Part shown: piece after piece, positions 1-11,222 of the stretch | Numbering within the stretch: position 1 is the stretch's first letter | Layout of the letters: the number at the start of each line of letters is the position of its first letter | Assembly: GCA_029964075.1 (NCBI GenBank) | Contig: CM057148.1 | Coordinates: 23,987,916-24,051,915, forward strand | Length of the DNA: 64,000 nucleotides | Direction: 5' to 3' | Source of the DNA: Patiria pectinifera | Taxonomy: Eukaryota; Echinodermata; Asteroidea; Valvatida; Asterinidae | The notes under the pieces: generated by a model | The model's database searches: none | What the model saw: the letters and a program-made list of their open reading frames with translations, nothing else | Told to the model about the DNA's origin: nothing | Program-made: the position numbers and the translations under genes

Positions 1-525
1 TTTCCATGTGGCAAATTCATCAATCCGTTTGGCAAATTCATCTTTCCTTTTGGCAAATTCATCAATCTGTTTGGCAAATACATCATTCCAATCCGTCTGT
101 TTGGCAAATTCACCTTTCCATGTGGCAAATTCATCTGTCCATGTGGCAAATTCAGCATTCCATTCGGCAAATTCATCATTCCATTCGGCAAATTCATCAT
201 TCCATTCGGCAAATTCATTTTTCCATGTAGTATTCCTTTTGGCAAATTCATCATTCCAATCGGCAAATTCATCTATCTTATTGGCAAATTCATATTTCCA
301 TTTGGCAAATTCAGCATTCCTTTTTGGCAAATTCATTCTTCCTTTCGGCAAATTCATCAGTCCAATATGTAAATTCATCATTCCAATATGCAAATTCATC
401 ATTCCTATATCCAAATTCATCATTCCAGTATCCAAATTCATCAATCTGTTTGGCAAACCATCCTTCCTTTTGGCAAATTTATCTTTCCATGTGGCAAATT
501 CAGCATTGCTTTCGGCAAATCAATC
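1..525. repeat. 21-bp minisatellite (GGCAAATTCATC core)
   Basis: About 24 degenerate copies of a 21-bp unit with the core TTTGGCAAATTCATC. The array lies in a DDB1 intron and begins before the window. Because 21 is a multiple of 3, all three forward frames stay partly open and give long repetitive ORFs, up to 188 codons at 8-574. These are a by-product of the repeat and not a gene. Confidence 0.9.
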
Positions 526-810
526 AGCCTACATAAAGCAGGATAGACTGGCTTTGACTTTTTATGTAACTTGATACAGCTATGCTTTGACTGTAGGTGA
601 TTGATGAGCCAGCTGTGCCTACCGGTACCACTTGCCTACTTTTGACTGTCGACTGAGCTTGACTAGTCACAGTGCTTGCTTGAAATATCCAATTGTTGGT
701 GACTAGCCTAAAAGGCATGGCAGGGGAAGAGGATTGATTTTTTTGACTGTCTGCGACTGTTCAGACAGCAGGAGGGTTAATCTTTTGAATTCTGATTCTT
801 TACCTCCTAG

Positions 811-3800
811 GAAAACTGCAAGAAGTGACAGAGAAAGAAATCAAGGGTGCAGCGTACTCCATACTGGAGTTTAACGGCAAGCTTCTGACTTCCATCAACA
901 GTGTGGTAAATAACACTCAGGTTCAGCTTCAGAGATTTTACAGAGACGGCAGCCAAATGACTTGGCTGTGGCTTGCAAATTACCCATGTGCTATGGGAGC
1001 AGCGGAATCCACTTCCCATAGGACATGTGTGTTATGGTCAGTCATAGCCAAGTAAACAGGGTTCCCACATTCACTGATCATTCCTGGAAAATCCTGGGAA
1101 AAAGCTATCATGGAAAGTTCTAAAAAAAAGTCCAGGAAAAGTCATGGAATAAGGAGTATTGAGAGTTGATATTCAAAGAAACAGTAATGGAATCCTGCAA
1201 AACCCAAACATGATGATGCAAAATATTTGGCCATGGGAGTTTGCATTCCAGTTTACTATACTTCCTCTTTGTGTATGTATGCGCTATACTTGTTAACATG
1301 TCCAATGCACCATTTTGATGCTTTTGTGGTGCTCAGTGGTCTTGTGCCAAACTGGAAGGCTGAAAGTGACAGAGTTGTAACGAGTCACTGATTTTTGTGA
1401 CTCAAGTCGAGTTGGGTCATTTTAAAGAAGTGACTCGAGTCGAGTCATTAGGTCAAGAAGGTCGAGTCGAGTCACAGTGTGTAGTTGAGTCGATTCGAGT
1501 CAAGTAAAATATTTAGCTTGAGTGAATTCGAGTCACGAATAACGAACAAAAGCGAGAGAAAGTCATTTGTATCACTATAACAGTTAATAAGAAGTGAAAC
1601 TGCAGTCTTTTATGCTGGTTTGGCTTCGGGTCTAGAATATTTCCACTGATCGCTGACAACATCAAGTGAAGTTGAGACATTTCCTCGAAGTGACTCGAGT
1701 CGAGTCAAGTCATTTACCCATAGGGACTCGAGTCGAGTCACCAAAAATTGTGTCTCGAGTCGGACTTGAGTCGAGTCATTACAACTCTGGAAAGTGAGTG
1801 GCATCCCTTGCCTCTAGAGCAACAGGCTCCTAAGATGCCAAACAGCATAGGAAGTTGGTCTCGGAAGCCTTAACTTTGTCCTGGAAACGTTTTGAAATTT
1901 CGTTTTAAGATTTCTACAATGTATGGGAACCCTGTGTCATTTGTATAATGGTAGAAATAAAACATAAAAGGTATTTTGCAAGATAAAATGAAACATCTGT
2001 TTACATTTTCAGGTTCGGCTTTTTGAGTGGACACCAGAGAAGGAACTCCGGGTGGAATGCAGTCACTATAACAACATCCTAGCCTTGCATCTCAAGACCA
2101 AAGGAGATTTTGTATTAGTTGGAGATTTAATGAGATCGATCACCCTTCTGGCGTATAAGCCCATGGAGGGGTGTTTAGAGGAGGTAGGTTGAATTCAGAA
2201 TATATCCTGCTTTATTTGAGCAATATATGGCAACTTCCAGGGCATACAATAATATTGATCACTGTTTTGTATAATGGAACTTGAATCAAGGAGATATAAA
2301 TTCAGTGTTGGTTTTTACCCTTGAAATTCAAACCAAGCAGCCAAATCTGGAAAGTTCGGAGGTCGAATTATAAGAAATGTGTATTGAGTTCCGAGTCCAA
2401 CCTGAATATTGAATGTTTTCTTGCAAGCCCTCGGTAGTGCTGAGTATACAATCCTTTTGAAATTACCTTGTAAAGGACAAAGCATTTATTAAATCAGCAT
2501 ACCACTGTGTTGGCAGTCTGCCAAGTCTTCAAAATGTTTGACCTGGTGTTACTTGTTATAAGCCTAGTAACAGTACGTGTTGTGTAGCCGGTGATCATGA
2601 ATAAGAGAATGAAAAAAATCCGGGAAATTATCAAGTGAAAGATTGCATGCTTTCAGAATTTGTTAGGAAGATTTTGAAGATTTCATCCACTTTAATTTGC
2701 CCTCTTTCCCATTGTGGCATTTTGGTGCTCAGATCGCCAGAGACTATAATCCCAACTGGATGTCAGCTGTTGAAATCCTGGATGATGACACCTTCCTGGG
2801 AGCTGAGAATTCATTCAATTTATTCACGTGTCAGAAAGACAGGTGCGTTTCACAAATCTGAGTTGTTATGACTCAAGTCAATGACTCAACTTGGGCGACT
2901 CAACTTGAGTCTAGTTTTTATCCAAGACTGGATTTGCTTTTATTCCCCTAATACAGATCAGTTCCTCACAAGCGCAGTAAAAGCTTCTGCAGCTGTAGAG
3001 GCGACTATAAACAAGATGAATCAATCCAATCTTACGAACTTTGGCAGCACTACCTAGGAGATTCCAAGCATACCTCACACACATACATAACCGGAATACG
3101 GTGGGCGTGAGGTATGCTCTGAATTTCCTGGATAGCATTGTCAAAGTTCTCAAGACATTTGATTCCTGTTATTCACAGCCCCCTCAAATTAAGTCTTTGG
3201 AACTTTGGTAACACTGCCCAGGAAATTCTGAAAGTACACCACACATGTGCATTAGCTTGAATACAGCATGTGTGAGTTATGCTCAGAATGTCCTGGTTAG
3301 CAGTGCCAAAGTACCCAAAACAGCATTTGATTCATCTTTTTTTATAGTGACCTCTACTGCTGCGAAGGCTTGCCAACTATTAACTACCCTCCTCTAGTGA
3401 TGCCTGCGGGACAAGCCATTGCTCTGTATTGTGATTGGCTTGGTTTTTTGGCTGACTGAGGATCTTAATGCCGACTGACAGATTATTTGGGGGTGTCACA
3501 CCCCTGTTTGCCACAACCCTGCTTGATGCCCATGTGGGGAGGGCCTTATAGAATAGTCAATAGACCCAAGTCAAACATGTAATGACATAATGTTTGTTTA
3601 CACATGCGCATTCCTGTGGGAGCCAGGTAGTCTATGTGAGCAAATTCGCTGATTAACTAGGCAAGACAACCGCCTCTCGACCTCTTGATTTTGAGCAATC
3701 AGCGGGCGCTTTCTATATGGGGTCTTCGGTCATTCACCCGTTGCGCGTCATAGACAATGGATACAAAAAACCTGTGTCACGCACTCTGTATCATATTATG

Positions 3801-6716
3801 CGCATATGCCCCTGGCTGTTGTTGTATTACAAAACACTGCATTCGAATTTACCAATCAAACCATTTAGTCTTGATTTGGGAATGAAATGATGTCACTATT
3901 TACTAAAGTCGACTCCGATTGGCTGGCGCGCGGCTTGCATATATCTGCATGTCTAGTCATATCAGACGTTATACAGGACTTGGCTCTGTGAATAATGGGT
4001 GATACTCAGACTAGGAGCCAGGTGGGGATGCCAGGCAATCATCCCTAATTGGCTCCTACAGGAAAGTGCACATGAAAACAAACTATGACGTCATTATGTC
4101 TTAGGTCCATTGAATCAAGACTATAAAAAACTTACAAAGATTCCATGTTCATGGATTTGACTTACCTAACATCGTATCTTGAATTTTCTCTCGCAGTGCT
4201 GCCACAACGGACGAAGAGAGACAACATCTCCAGGAAGTTGGTTTGTTTCATCTGGGCGAGTTCGTCAACGTCTTCAGACACGGCTCCCTCGTCATGCAGA
4301 ACATCGGGGAGAGTACCATACCGACGCATGGCAGCGTTCTGTTTGGGACAGTCAATGGCACCGTCGGTAAGTATGACTTTTATAATACAGTCTGTATCAA
4401 GTACGGTTTTTGGAACATTGTTTGTTGGACATATGACTGGTTGTGTCCAGGATTGAATTTCATTCAGAATACCTGAAATTTTGCTAAAATTTTTTTTACC
4501 TGACCAAAACAATTTTTCACTTTGAAAAAATCTGTATAAAATCAAATGACGACGTCATCATGACATCACAAACTTTTTTAGTTAGACACGTTCCTGTCAA
4601 TGTACATCTTAAGTTTGAACACAATCAAACTTGCAGTTTTCTTAATATGGCATTAGATATAATGCAAATCAAGTGACACGTCATTTCGTCTATTAAGACT
4701 TACTGCACTTTGGGGTCTTTGTCTGTGCCTGGTTTAAAGTCTAATTATGTCAAATTTTACTAATTAAAAAAAAAAAACAACTAAAAAGTAAAAAAAAAGA
4801 TCAGTTGATGATGTCATCAGGACATCATTTCGGATTTTGCATACTAATAACATACTACCTATACCCATCAAGTTTCATGGCGATCGCGCCTACCCTTATA
4901 CTATGCTTAAAAGCCCCCAAACATATGTTTTACATAGGCCTTTTTGTGTCTGTTTTGCAGGTCTGGTAACCCAGCTCTCGGAGGAGTTTTACAACTTCTT
5001 GCTGGTGGTTCAGAGCAAGCTGACTAGAGTCATCAAGAGTGTCGGCAAGATTGAGCACTCATTATATCCTTTGATACCAAGAACGTTTTTAATTTTTATA
5101 AGTTGAACAAAGAAATTGACTGGAGCGGGGTTTGAACCTGCGACCTCCAGATTGCCGTTCCGGTGCTCTACCAACTGAGCTATCCAGCCCTATTTAGGCG
5201 GTTCCCTACTTATCAGTATCTTTGTTACAGAGTGAAAGTGGGAAGCAACAAACCTGTAAATACAATGTAGCCAGGGACCACACCCAAAGTCACGATGCTA
5301 GCAACACTAGCAATGCTGTAAACCTGGGAAATAGCAAACAGGGATCTCTTGAGAAGATACAGCTTTTTTTTATTACAATTATTAAAATAAACCATAAACG
5401 GAAACTGACTAGGTGAACAATGAAATTGTTTTAAGTTGAACAAAGAAATTTATTGGAGTAGGGTTCGAAACTGTTTGAACCGGGTTATCCTACCATTGCT
5501 AATTATTATAATTTTTTTTTTGAATTCTCCAATCACAACAAGATCCTAGCATCCTTATTATCATTTTCAAGAGACCAGGTCTTCAATAATGTACAACTTA
5601 AAGGGAAAGTACAACATTTGCAAACATCAAAAAATAAAACTACCAAATCATTTTGAAAAACCTTGCTGGACTGGTAGTGAATGACAGTGTAAAGCATCCT
5701 GTAAAATCATGGCACCTGGTATACTGTCATTTTCAAGAAAAGTGGTATTTTTGTATCATTTTCCAACGCTGGTCGGCCGACCAGCGTTGGAAAAAACTGG
5801 CTTTTTTTTCTTCAAATACTGGCCCCAATTGACCATCGCACTTGTTTGCAATCGATTACACACATATGAACGGGAACAAGCCAGCTAGACTGGTTCCCTG
5901 AAATTACAATTCCCCAATGTATGTAAACTGCTCTGTTTCTTCTTATATGGAGTCAGGGAACCAGACTACAGGAAAATGATTGTTTTTCTTGGTTTTTATA
6001 GCATTTTCGAACCCAAAACCTCAAAAAAGTCAGTGTAACTATATTTGCTATATATTTCCAACCCCCTAATTCCATCCATTTCTGAAAATTACAGCAAAAG
6101 CAAATGATGTATATTCCCTTTAATTAAATAATGGTCACAACTTTTTACATATATTTTGCTTGACTGCTTCTCACCTGGAGGTCATTCTACACCGATCGTA
6201 AGACAGAAACGGCCGAGAATTTCATCGACGGGGACTTGATTGAAAGCTTTCTGGATCTAAACAAAGACAAGATGGAAGAAGTTGTACAAGGATTACAGGT
6301 ACAATTTATACCTCCACCAAGATGAAATTTTGTTCTTGAAATTTCAAGTTGGATACAAATAACTTGAAAGGTGTGAGCCGTCTCGAAGAGATGATGAAAA
6401 ACTTCCACGGTGTTGGTTTTGTCGTTGATTTCTTCAAAATGACAGCATGCCAGAGAGAATAATTTCACACAGAGTTTAGTTCCTTTGCTATCTTTCAACC
6501 AAGTATGTTTTTCAACAATAATTACATCAGTTACTTTTGGATAGCTGCAAATGATGGACTGTAACTTTAACTGTGGTATTCCCCTAATACCTTATACATG
6601 TAATCGTTATTTTTCGTTGAACCTCATATCAACAGATCAACGACGGAGACATGAAACGAGACGCTACCGTCAACGACCTCATCAAGATTGTGGAAGAGCT
6701 GACAAGGATACACTGA
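811..6716 (+). CDS. DDB1: DDB1, C-terminal seven coding exons (partial)
   Basis: DDB1 is the beta-propeller adaptor that links DCAF substrate receptors to the CUL4-RBX1 ubiquitin ligase, and it binds DDB2 in UV-damage recognition. Coding exons seen: 811-905, 2013-2183, 2733-2842, 4197-4366, 4961-5063, 6175-6298 and 6636-6716, with the stop TGA at 6714-6716. They join in frame to 283 residues, corresponding to roughly the last quarter of the 1140-aa human protein (end of propeller C and the helical C-terminal domain). Diagnostic stretches, by comparison with remembered human DDB1, are [70 protein letters not shown] and the terminal VEELTRIH. All introns are GT-AG except the one at 5064-6174, which is AT-AC. 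The 5' part of the gene lies to the left of the window. Confidence 0.96.
1057..1934. repeat. MITE with CAGGGTTCCCA terminal inverted repeats
   Basis: The left end reads CAGGGTTCCCA and the right end TGGGAACCCTG. It lies in the intron after the first visible DDB1 exon. A related copy without the nested insertion occurs around 36310-36530 (shared blocks such as GTGGTGCTCAGTGGTCTTGT). A second element at 1370-1789 is inserted inside it. Confidence 0.75.
1370..1789. mobile_element. hAT-type MITE, CAGAGTTGTAA ends, 8-bp target duplication
   Basis: Terminal inverted repeats CAGAGTTGTAA / TTACAACTCTG enclose degenerate GACTCGAGTCGAGTCA motifs. The 8-bp direct repeat GAAAGTGA flanks it exactly (1362-1369 and 1790-1797). 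The paralogous host repeat near 36407-36420 runs through this point without an insertion. An 8-bp duplication and CAG-type ends fit the hAT superfamily. Partial relatives lie at about 2858-2915 and 11533-11592. Confidence 0.88.
5118..5189 (-). tRNA. tRNA-like sequence (Ala GGC-like), probably a pseudogene or SINE head
   Basis: Read on the minus strand, this 72-nt stretch folds as a cloverleaf: acceptor GGCTGGA/TCCAGTC, D arm GCTC-AGTTGGTA-GAGC, anticodon stem CCGGA/TCTGG with loop ACGGCAA (anticodon GGC), and T loop TTCAAAC. The loop has C where U33 is expected, and the T stem has one mismatch, so function is doubtful. It lies inside the DDB1 AT-AC intron. Confidence 0.45.
5598..6123. mobile_element. 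TTAA-flanked MITE centred on a perfect palindrome
   Basis: The element begins TTAAAGGGAA and ends TTCCCTTTAA. Two other copies in the window (32283-32813 and, inverted, 48168-48671) share its whole length. In the middle lies a perfect 36-bp palindrome at 5759-5794 with the half-site CCAACGCTGGTCGG. A TTAA target duplication, as made by piggyBac-type transposases, would fit the ends. No transposase is encoded. Confidence 0.8.
6360..6562. repeat. Repeat fragment, family of 21659-22112
   Basis: This stretch in the last DDB1 intron matches 21659-22112 in inverted orientation (blocks near TGGTTGAAAGATAG and TCATTTTGAAG) and has a weaker relative near 42060-42160. The right end AAATGATGGACT is the family terminus. 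Similar short ORFs in both copies (minus 6187-6498, plus 21725-22018) reflect nucleotide similarity. Confidence 0.6.
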
Positions 6717-7344
6717 ACAACGTAACTGACAATCCGTACACCAAGTAGGTTTATTCCGCACAACAAATCGTAGAATCTTGTACAGACTAAAACACTGTTA
6801 ATGTAACAAAAAAAAACTTACCTTCTTGGAAGGGAGGGAAACAAGTGTTCACTTGTTGGCTCTGTCTCAGTGGCAGGCAAAAATGAATGGTTTTTGGCAG
6901 GCAGGTTCACAGTTTGTTGCGTCAGTGCAACAAGGTTGTGACTCGATTCTGCAACAAAGTTGTATCTCACGCGATTACACTCCATGCAACAAGGTCATGT
7001 CTTGCGTATCGTGACGTCCATTATCTTTGTGTGTACATCCGGGTTATTTTAAGCCAGATACGACCTTTTGACATTGAAAACTCGCGTTTCACATACATGA
7101 CGTCACACACTATTTTAGGAGATACGACCTTGTTGCACGGACACACCGAATTAGTTTATCGTGGACGTGCAGTTTTCACATGTATGACTGCAAGTGTTCC
7201 TGGATATTTTGTTCAACTACCCGTGTTGGACTGGGGTAAGATTTGTCTGGATTTATGCAGGTTTCAGGACTTTTACCAAATATCTGTTGAAATCTGGAAT
7301 TTGTGAGATTTGACCATAGGTGATACCTATAAAGGTTTATACGT
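6717..7344 (+). other. DDB1 3' flank, no gene seen
   Basis: Downstream of the DDB1 stop. No AATAAA occurs before 7350. Several short direct repeats of GCAACAAGGT occur at about 6930-7010 and around 7125. ORFs in this stretch are short and not recognisable. Confidence 0.5.
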
Positions 7345-8033
7345 GTCCCAATAAACATTGTGAACGAAGAAGACGCTGACTTGCTCAAAAGGTGGTCATG
7401 CTAGCTAATCAAATTTTATATTATTTTAAAGCCTATGGTCTTGTTTATAATTGGTGAAAATATCAAGAAAATCCATCAATGCAAACCAGCGATAAAAAAA
7501 TATCGAGAAAATCCATCAATGCAAACCAGAAATATCGTTGATTTTATGAAACTATATTTTTTCGTCCGGCACAATTAGAATCCTGTAGTTAAGCCTAGGC
7601 CAAAACTTCTCAGCTGATTGCATGTTCATTCTCCCTTCGAAATCTTTGTCAAAGACTAAACACCTGATGTTAGGCATTGCAAGTAGCATTAGATTTGGTT
7701 ATGTACCCAAAATGTTATCTGTGAACACCCTTATTCAAATGCAACAAAAAGGCCATGCAATATTTCAAGCGCTGCATAACATACCAATTACCCAATAATT
7801 GGTTAACATGTATACAAGCAAATACTAAGTGCGGAAATTACATTGTGCAGGTCGAAAAATACATAGCTTTACCAAATCAAAGATCTTTGGTGTGCATCAT
7901 TGGATTTTCTTGATTTTTTTACCTGTTATAAACAAGACCCTAGGCTTAAAAATGCTACAAAATTTGATTAGCTAGTCTGACTAGCTTTTGAGAAAATCAG
8001 CGATTTCTTCATGCACAATGTTTATTGGGACAT
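7345..8033. repeat. Foldback element carrying the first AATAAA after DDB1
   Basis: TGTCCCAATAAACATTGTG at 7345-7363 is repeated in inverted orientation at 8015-8033. Sub-terminal blocks (TTGATTAGCTAG, TCTTGTTTATAA, AAGAAAATCCA) also pair between the two arms. The AATAAA at 7350-7355 lies in the left terminal repeat and is the first canonical poly(A) hexamer downstream of DDB1. Confidence 0.7.
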
Positions 8034-8084
8034 GCTGTATAAAACAAAAGAAATGTACATTTTAAGGGTGCCTTTAGACATATA

Positions 8085-8584
8085 CAGGGCGAGTTCCAAA
8101 AAAAAAGAAACCCAAATGTTGGGACCATTGTTTTAGTGAAGTTCTGCATGTAGCACTTTCAAAATCTAAGATATGAAAGCCCAATTCATAAGCTTTCTTT
8201 TAGTACAAGAATCATTCAAATCAGTCATGTACCTTTCAAATTACAAAATTTTAAACACAACCACCATTTTAAAGCTCTGTCCACGGATCACAAAAAATTG
8301 TGTGTTCTTTCAGCATAGCAAAAACAATTCACACATATCCTTATGTGATTCATTTCGATTTGCTGCAACAATGAACTTTTTGATCCGTGGACAGAACCTT
8401 AAAACAGTGACCGTGTTTAAAACTTCGTAACTTGAAAAGTACATAAGTGATTTGAATGATTCTTGTACTAATAGATAGTTTATGAATTGGGCTTTTATAT
8501 CCTAGATTTTGAAAGTGCTACATGCAGAACTTCACTAAAACAATGGTCCCGACATTTGGGTTTCGTTGTTTTTGACTCACCCTG
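8085..8584. repeat. Foldback MITE, CAGGGYGAGT ends (copy 1)
   Basis: Two arms of about 230 bp pair almost throughout, around a short loop near 8320-8350. Landmarks are ATGTAGCACTTTCAAAATCT on the left and its complement on the right. Copies lie at 30661-31033 and 50097-50581. Short ORFs starting [15 protein letters not shown] recur in the copies (plus strand at 8173 here; minus strand at 30813-31013) and follow from nucleotide similarity. Confidence 0.85.
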
Positions 8585-9338
8585 TGCAAACGTATACCAT
8601 AGATTAGATGCTGTGTTGCTCTTAGGCCCTCAGTGACCCCCAAAACCCACCGCCGATTATTTCATGGATTTCTTCATTGCCTCCCAATGTCATCCCTGGT
8701 GGGAAAGGATTGACTGAACATAATCAAATTTGGACAAAGACTTTTTCAGTCTTACATGTAATTCACAAAATAAAATCCAGGGACAGTTTTGTTGAGTTGC
8801 TCTGTTCACAGATTTCGCAGTGCAGAATTATTTTACTACAAGCAAAAACAGGCTGCTTGTGTGTCTTGTATATTACTTGTGAATCGTTTTCACTTCATTT
8901 TTGCTTATAAATTTAATTCGCCCAGATCACATTACTGTCTTGCAAATCCATCAAACTGGACCCTCAGGGTGTGAATAACTTGTTTCGTAAATGTTGTTTG
9001 TGTTAAGCAGTTATGTTATTGCAGATTGCTTTAAATATTTTGGAAGGATGTAAATGTATACGCCTTAGAAGTGGTTACGTCATACGCCACAGAGGTCACG
9101 TTGGGTGATGTGTTTACACAAAGTTGGCCTTACGCAGTGATAGCATGGTGAGGACCACTTTTTCATCAATTTTTCATCTGTTAGAAAAGAAAATAACGGA
9201 ATCTGTCACGTTCTGAGTCATTTACTAGTCAGCTCTGAGGCACTGTCCCATTTTTCGGTCGTATTTATTCTAAATATCTGAGAAATTTCAACTAGAAAAT
9301 GTTCACCTACATGTAAATTGCCTGTGCAAATCCTATGG
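8585..9338. other. Intergenic, no feature recognised
   Basis: AT-rich intergenic DNA between the DDB1 and M1AP 3' ends. I see no exon, RNA gene or clear repeat boundary. Confidence 0.4.
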
Positions 9339-9785
9339 TAAAAATGGCGGGCGAGACACTGTTTGGACTCATCACTATTGGAGACGACCCCACGTGACGT
9401 CACACTTCTAGGGCATGTAGCCTGCCAGAATAAATACCTCCTCATAAACAAGATGAGGAAACAAAATCATGCACGTACATAAACTAAAAGTGAAACTACA
9501 CTCAGCGTTTAAAATCAAGTAACGTAAGAATTGAGGTTGGTTATTCAGTTTTTGGGCACATCTTACGGTGAAAATGGCGGGGGAGACATTGTTTGGACTC
9601 ATCACTATTGGAGACGACCCCATGTGACGTCACACTTCTAGGGCATGTAGCCTGCTAAAATAAATGCCTCATAAACAAGATGAGGAAACAAAATCATGCA
9701 TGTACATCAACTAAAAGTGAAAGCTACACTCAGCGTTTTAAATCAATTAACTTAAGAATTGAGGTTGGTTATTCAGTTTTGGGCA
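9339..9785. repeat. Tandem direct duplication, unit about 225 bp
   Basis: Two head-to-tail copies begin near GGTAAAAATGGCGGGCGAGA (about 9339) and GGTGAAAATGGCGGGGGAGA (about 9569). Both run through TTGGAGACGACCCCA and GTGACGTCACACTTCTAGGG to GAATTGAGGTTGGTTATTCA. They differ by scattered substitutions and small indels. Each contains the palindromic GTGACGTCAC motif. Confidence 0.85.
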
Positions 9786-9798
9786 AAACTAAAAAAAT

Positions 9799-10223
9799 CA
9801 GGGTTTCCAGCACTTGATGAAAACAAAATTCCCTGAGTTTTTCCTGATACATCCCTGGGAAATTTGCAAAATAATTTCCAGGAGAAATATTTGTTTGTGT
9901 TAAAAGAGGATGTCGGGACGTCTGGAGGTGGTTGCAGCAAAGCAACTCAGATACTTGTTAATACACGGGCAACTTGTTGACAAGCGATGGCCTCCCTTCT
10001 CCCCTTATAGCCATCCTTTCCTCACCATATGCAACAGAGACGCACATATGCAAATCTTGCGAAAACCTTTCACTTAATATGGGTCACAGTCAAATTCCAT
10101 GAGTTTTCCCGGATTTTTGGTGTTTTTTTTCCCCACAAATTTCCTGACTTTTTTCCACTGGGGAAAAAAAAGACAACTTATTTTCAAGGTTTCCCTGATT
10201 TAAAGAGAAGCTGGCAACCCTAA
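9799..10223. repeat. MITE with AGGGTTTCCAGC / GCTGGCAACCCT ends
   Basis: Imperfect terminal inverted repeats flank a region rich in TTCCCTGA/TTTTCCCGG motifs. A relative lies at about 15228-15600. Confidence 0.6.
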
Positions 10224-11154
10224 GAATAGGCAAAAATTACAAAAAGGATCAGGGTAAAATGTCAAGCCTTGTGTGATTTATGGTTGTGAGAATTGCCTTA
10301 ATGATTGTCAAGTACTGTCAAATTTTTCAGCGTAACAGACATATAGATTGATCAAACGAGTATGAACGTGTGTTGCAAACCTGTGGTTGTAATTTACAAT
10401 TTTGAAATTGTTATCTTACTGTACTCTTTAATAGGGAGGTTGATTTGTTCAATTAAATACATCTAGATACTTACCAAAATACACGTGAACACTTTCTTGC
10501 TTTTGAAATATGTGTTTCAATGCAAATGCCAAATGTCGAAAATCTCATAACTGCAAAATCTCCAAAAACAAGCTTGCTAAGAACTGCTTTTAACATGGTT
10601 TTTTTATAAGTTGATAACTCAAGTGAAATACTCTGAAGGTGGGAAATCCTGGTAACAAAATTTCAGTTTAACAGCTTTGGTTAATTAACTAACCATTTTG
10701 ATGTACATGTGAGAAGCAAATCCTACTTAGGTAGCCATGGTAGGCTAAGCTTGGTTTCAAGTTAACCCTGGTAAATTAGATTTAGCTTTGGTTAGTCAAC
10801 CAGAATTAGTTAAACTTCTCAGATAATCATGGTTTAAGACATCAATGTTTAGATAAATCTGGGTGGAGACACCCATTTTACTCTCCCTTGCTCGATAGTC
10901 AATCACAACTATGAAATAACTGAACCAAATCGAACCTGTATTTTGGAAACATGCCTGCTTGTAAAAAAAAATTAAACAAATTAAATGTGTACGCAGAGGC
11001 CAGTTTTGAGTTCCATGAAGATCGTTTGTAAATACCACCATTTGTCTGTTTTTATATAATTAAAGTGATTGTTTTGTTCTAAAAGTTTAGTTTGTTAGGT
11101 TTCAAGTGTAAGAAAAATAAATAATGAAAATGTTAAAGAACTCTCTGGTCCACG
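10224..11154. other. Intergenic, no feature recognised
   Basis: AT-rich intergenic sequence. No coding exon, RNA gene or convincing repeat boundary was seen on either strand. Confidence 0.4.
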
Positions 11155-11160
11155 TTTATT
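11155..11160 (-). terminator. Candidate M1AP polyadenylation signal
   Basis: TTTATT on the plus strand reads AATAAA on the minus strand, 63 bp past the M1AP stop codon. It is the nearest canonical hexamer. Confidence 0.6.
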
Positions 11161-11222
11161 TATAATTTTCTTTAATAAGTCTATATCCAGAAAGACAACC
11201 TAGCTGACAGAAATTTACTACT

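Larger units (their letters stand above)
5064..6174 (+). other. DDB1: U12-type AT-AC intron of DDB1
   Basis: The intron begins ATATCCTTTG, a perfect match to the U12 5' splice site /ATATCCTTT, and ends in AC at 6173-6174. TTGCTTGAC at 6156-6164 matches the U12 branch-site consensus TTCCTTRAC with one mismatch. Its branch adenosine at 6163 is 11 nt from the intron end, within the usual U12 range. Only this pair of junctions restores the conserved KIEHSFWRSF reading. No GT-AG pair does. Confidence 0.93.

Noticed and set aside
6-574. Long repetitive ORFs of up to 188 codons encoding ANSSF-type repeats
   Set aside because: They are the 21-bp minisatellite read in frame. The array lies in a DDB1 intron, and all three forward frames are similarly open.
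8173-8430. 85-codon ORF, with similar MKAQFISF-type frames at minus 30813-31013 and minus 50282-50491
   Set aside because: They lie wholly in foldback-MITE arms, and their similarity follows from the repeat family.
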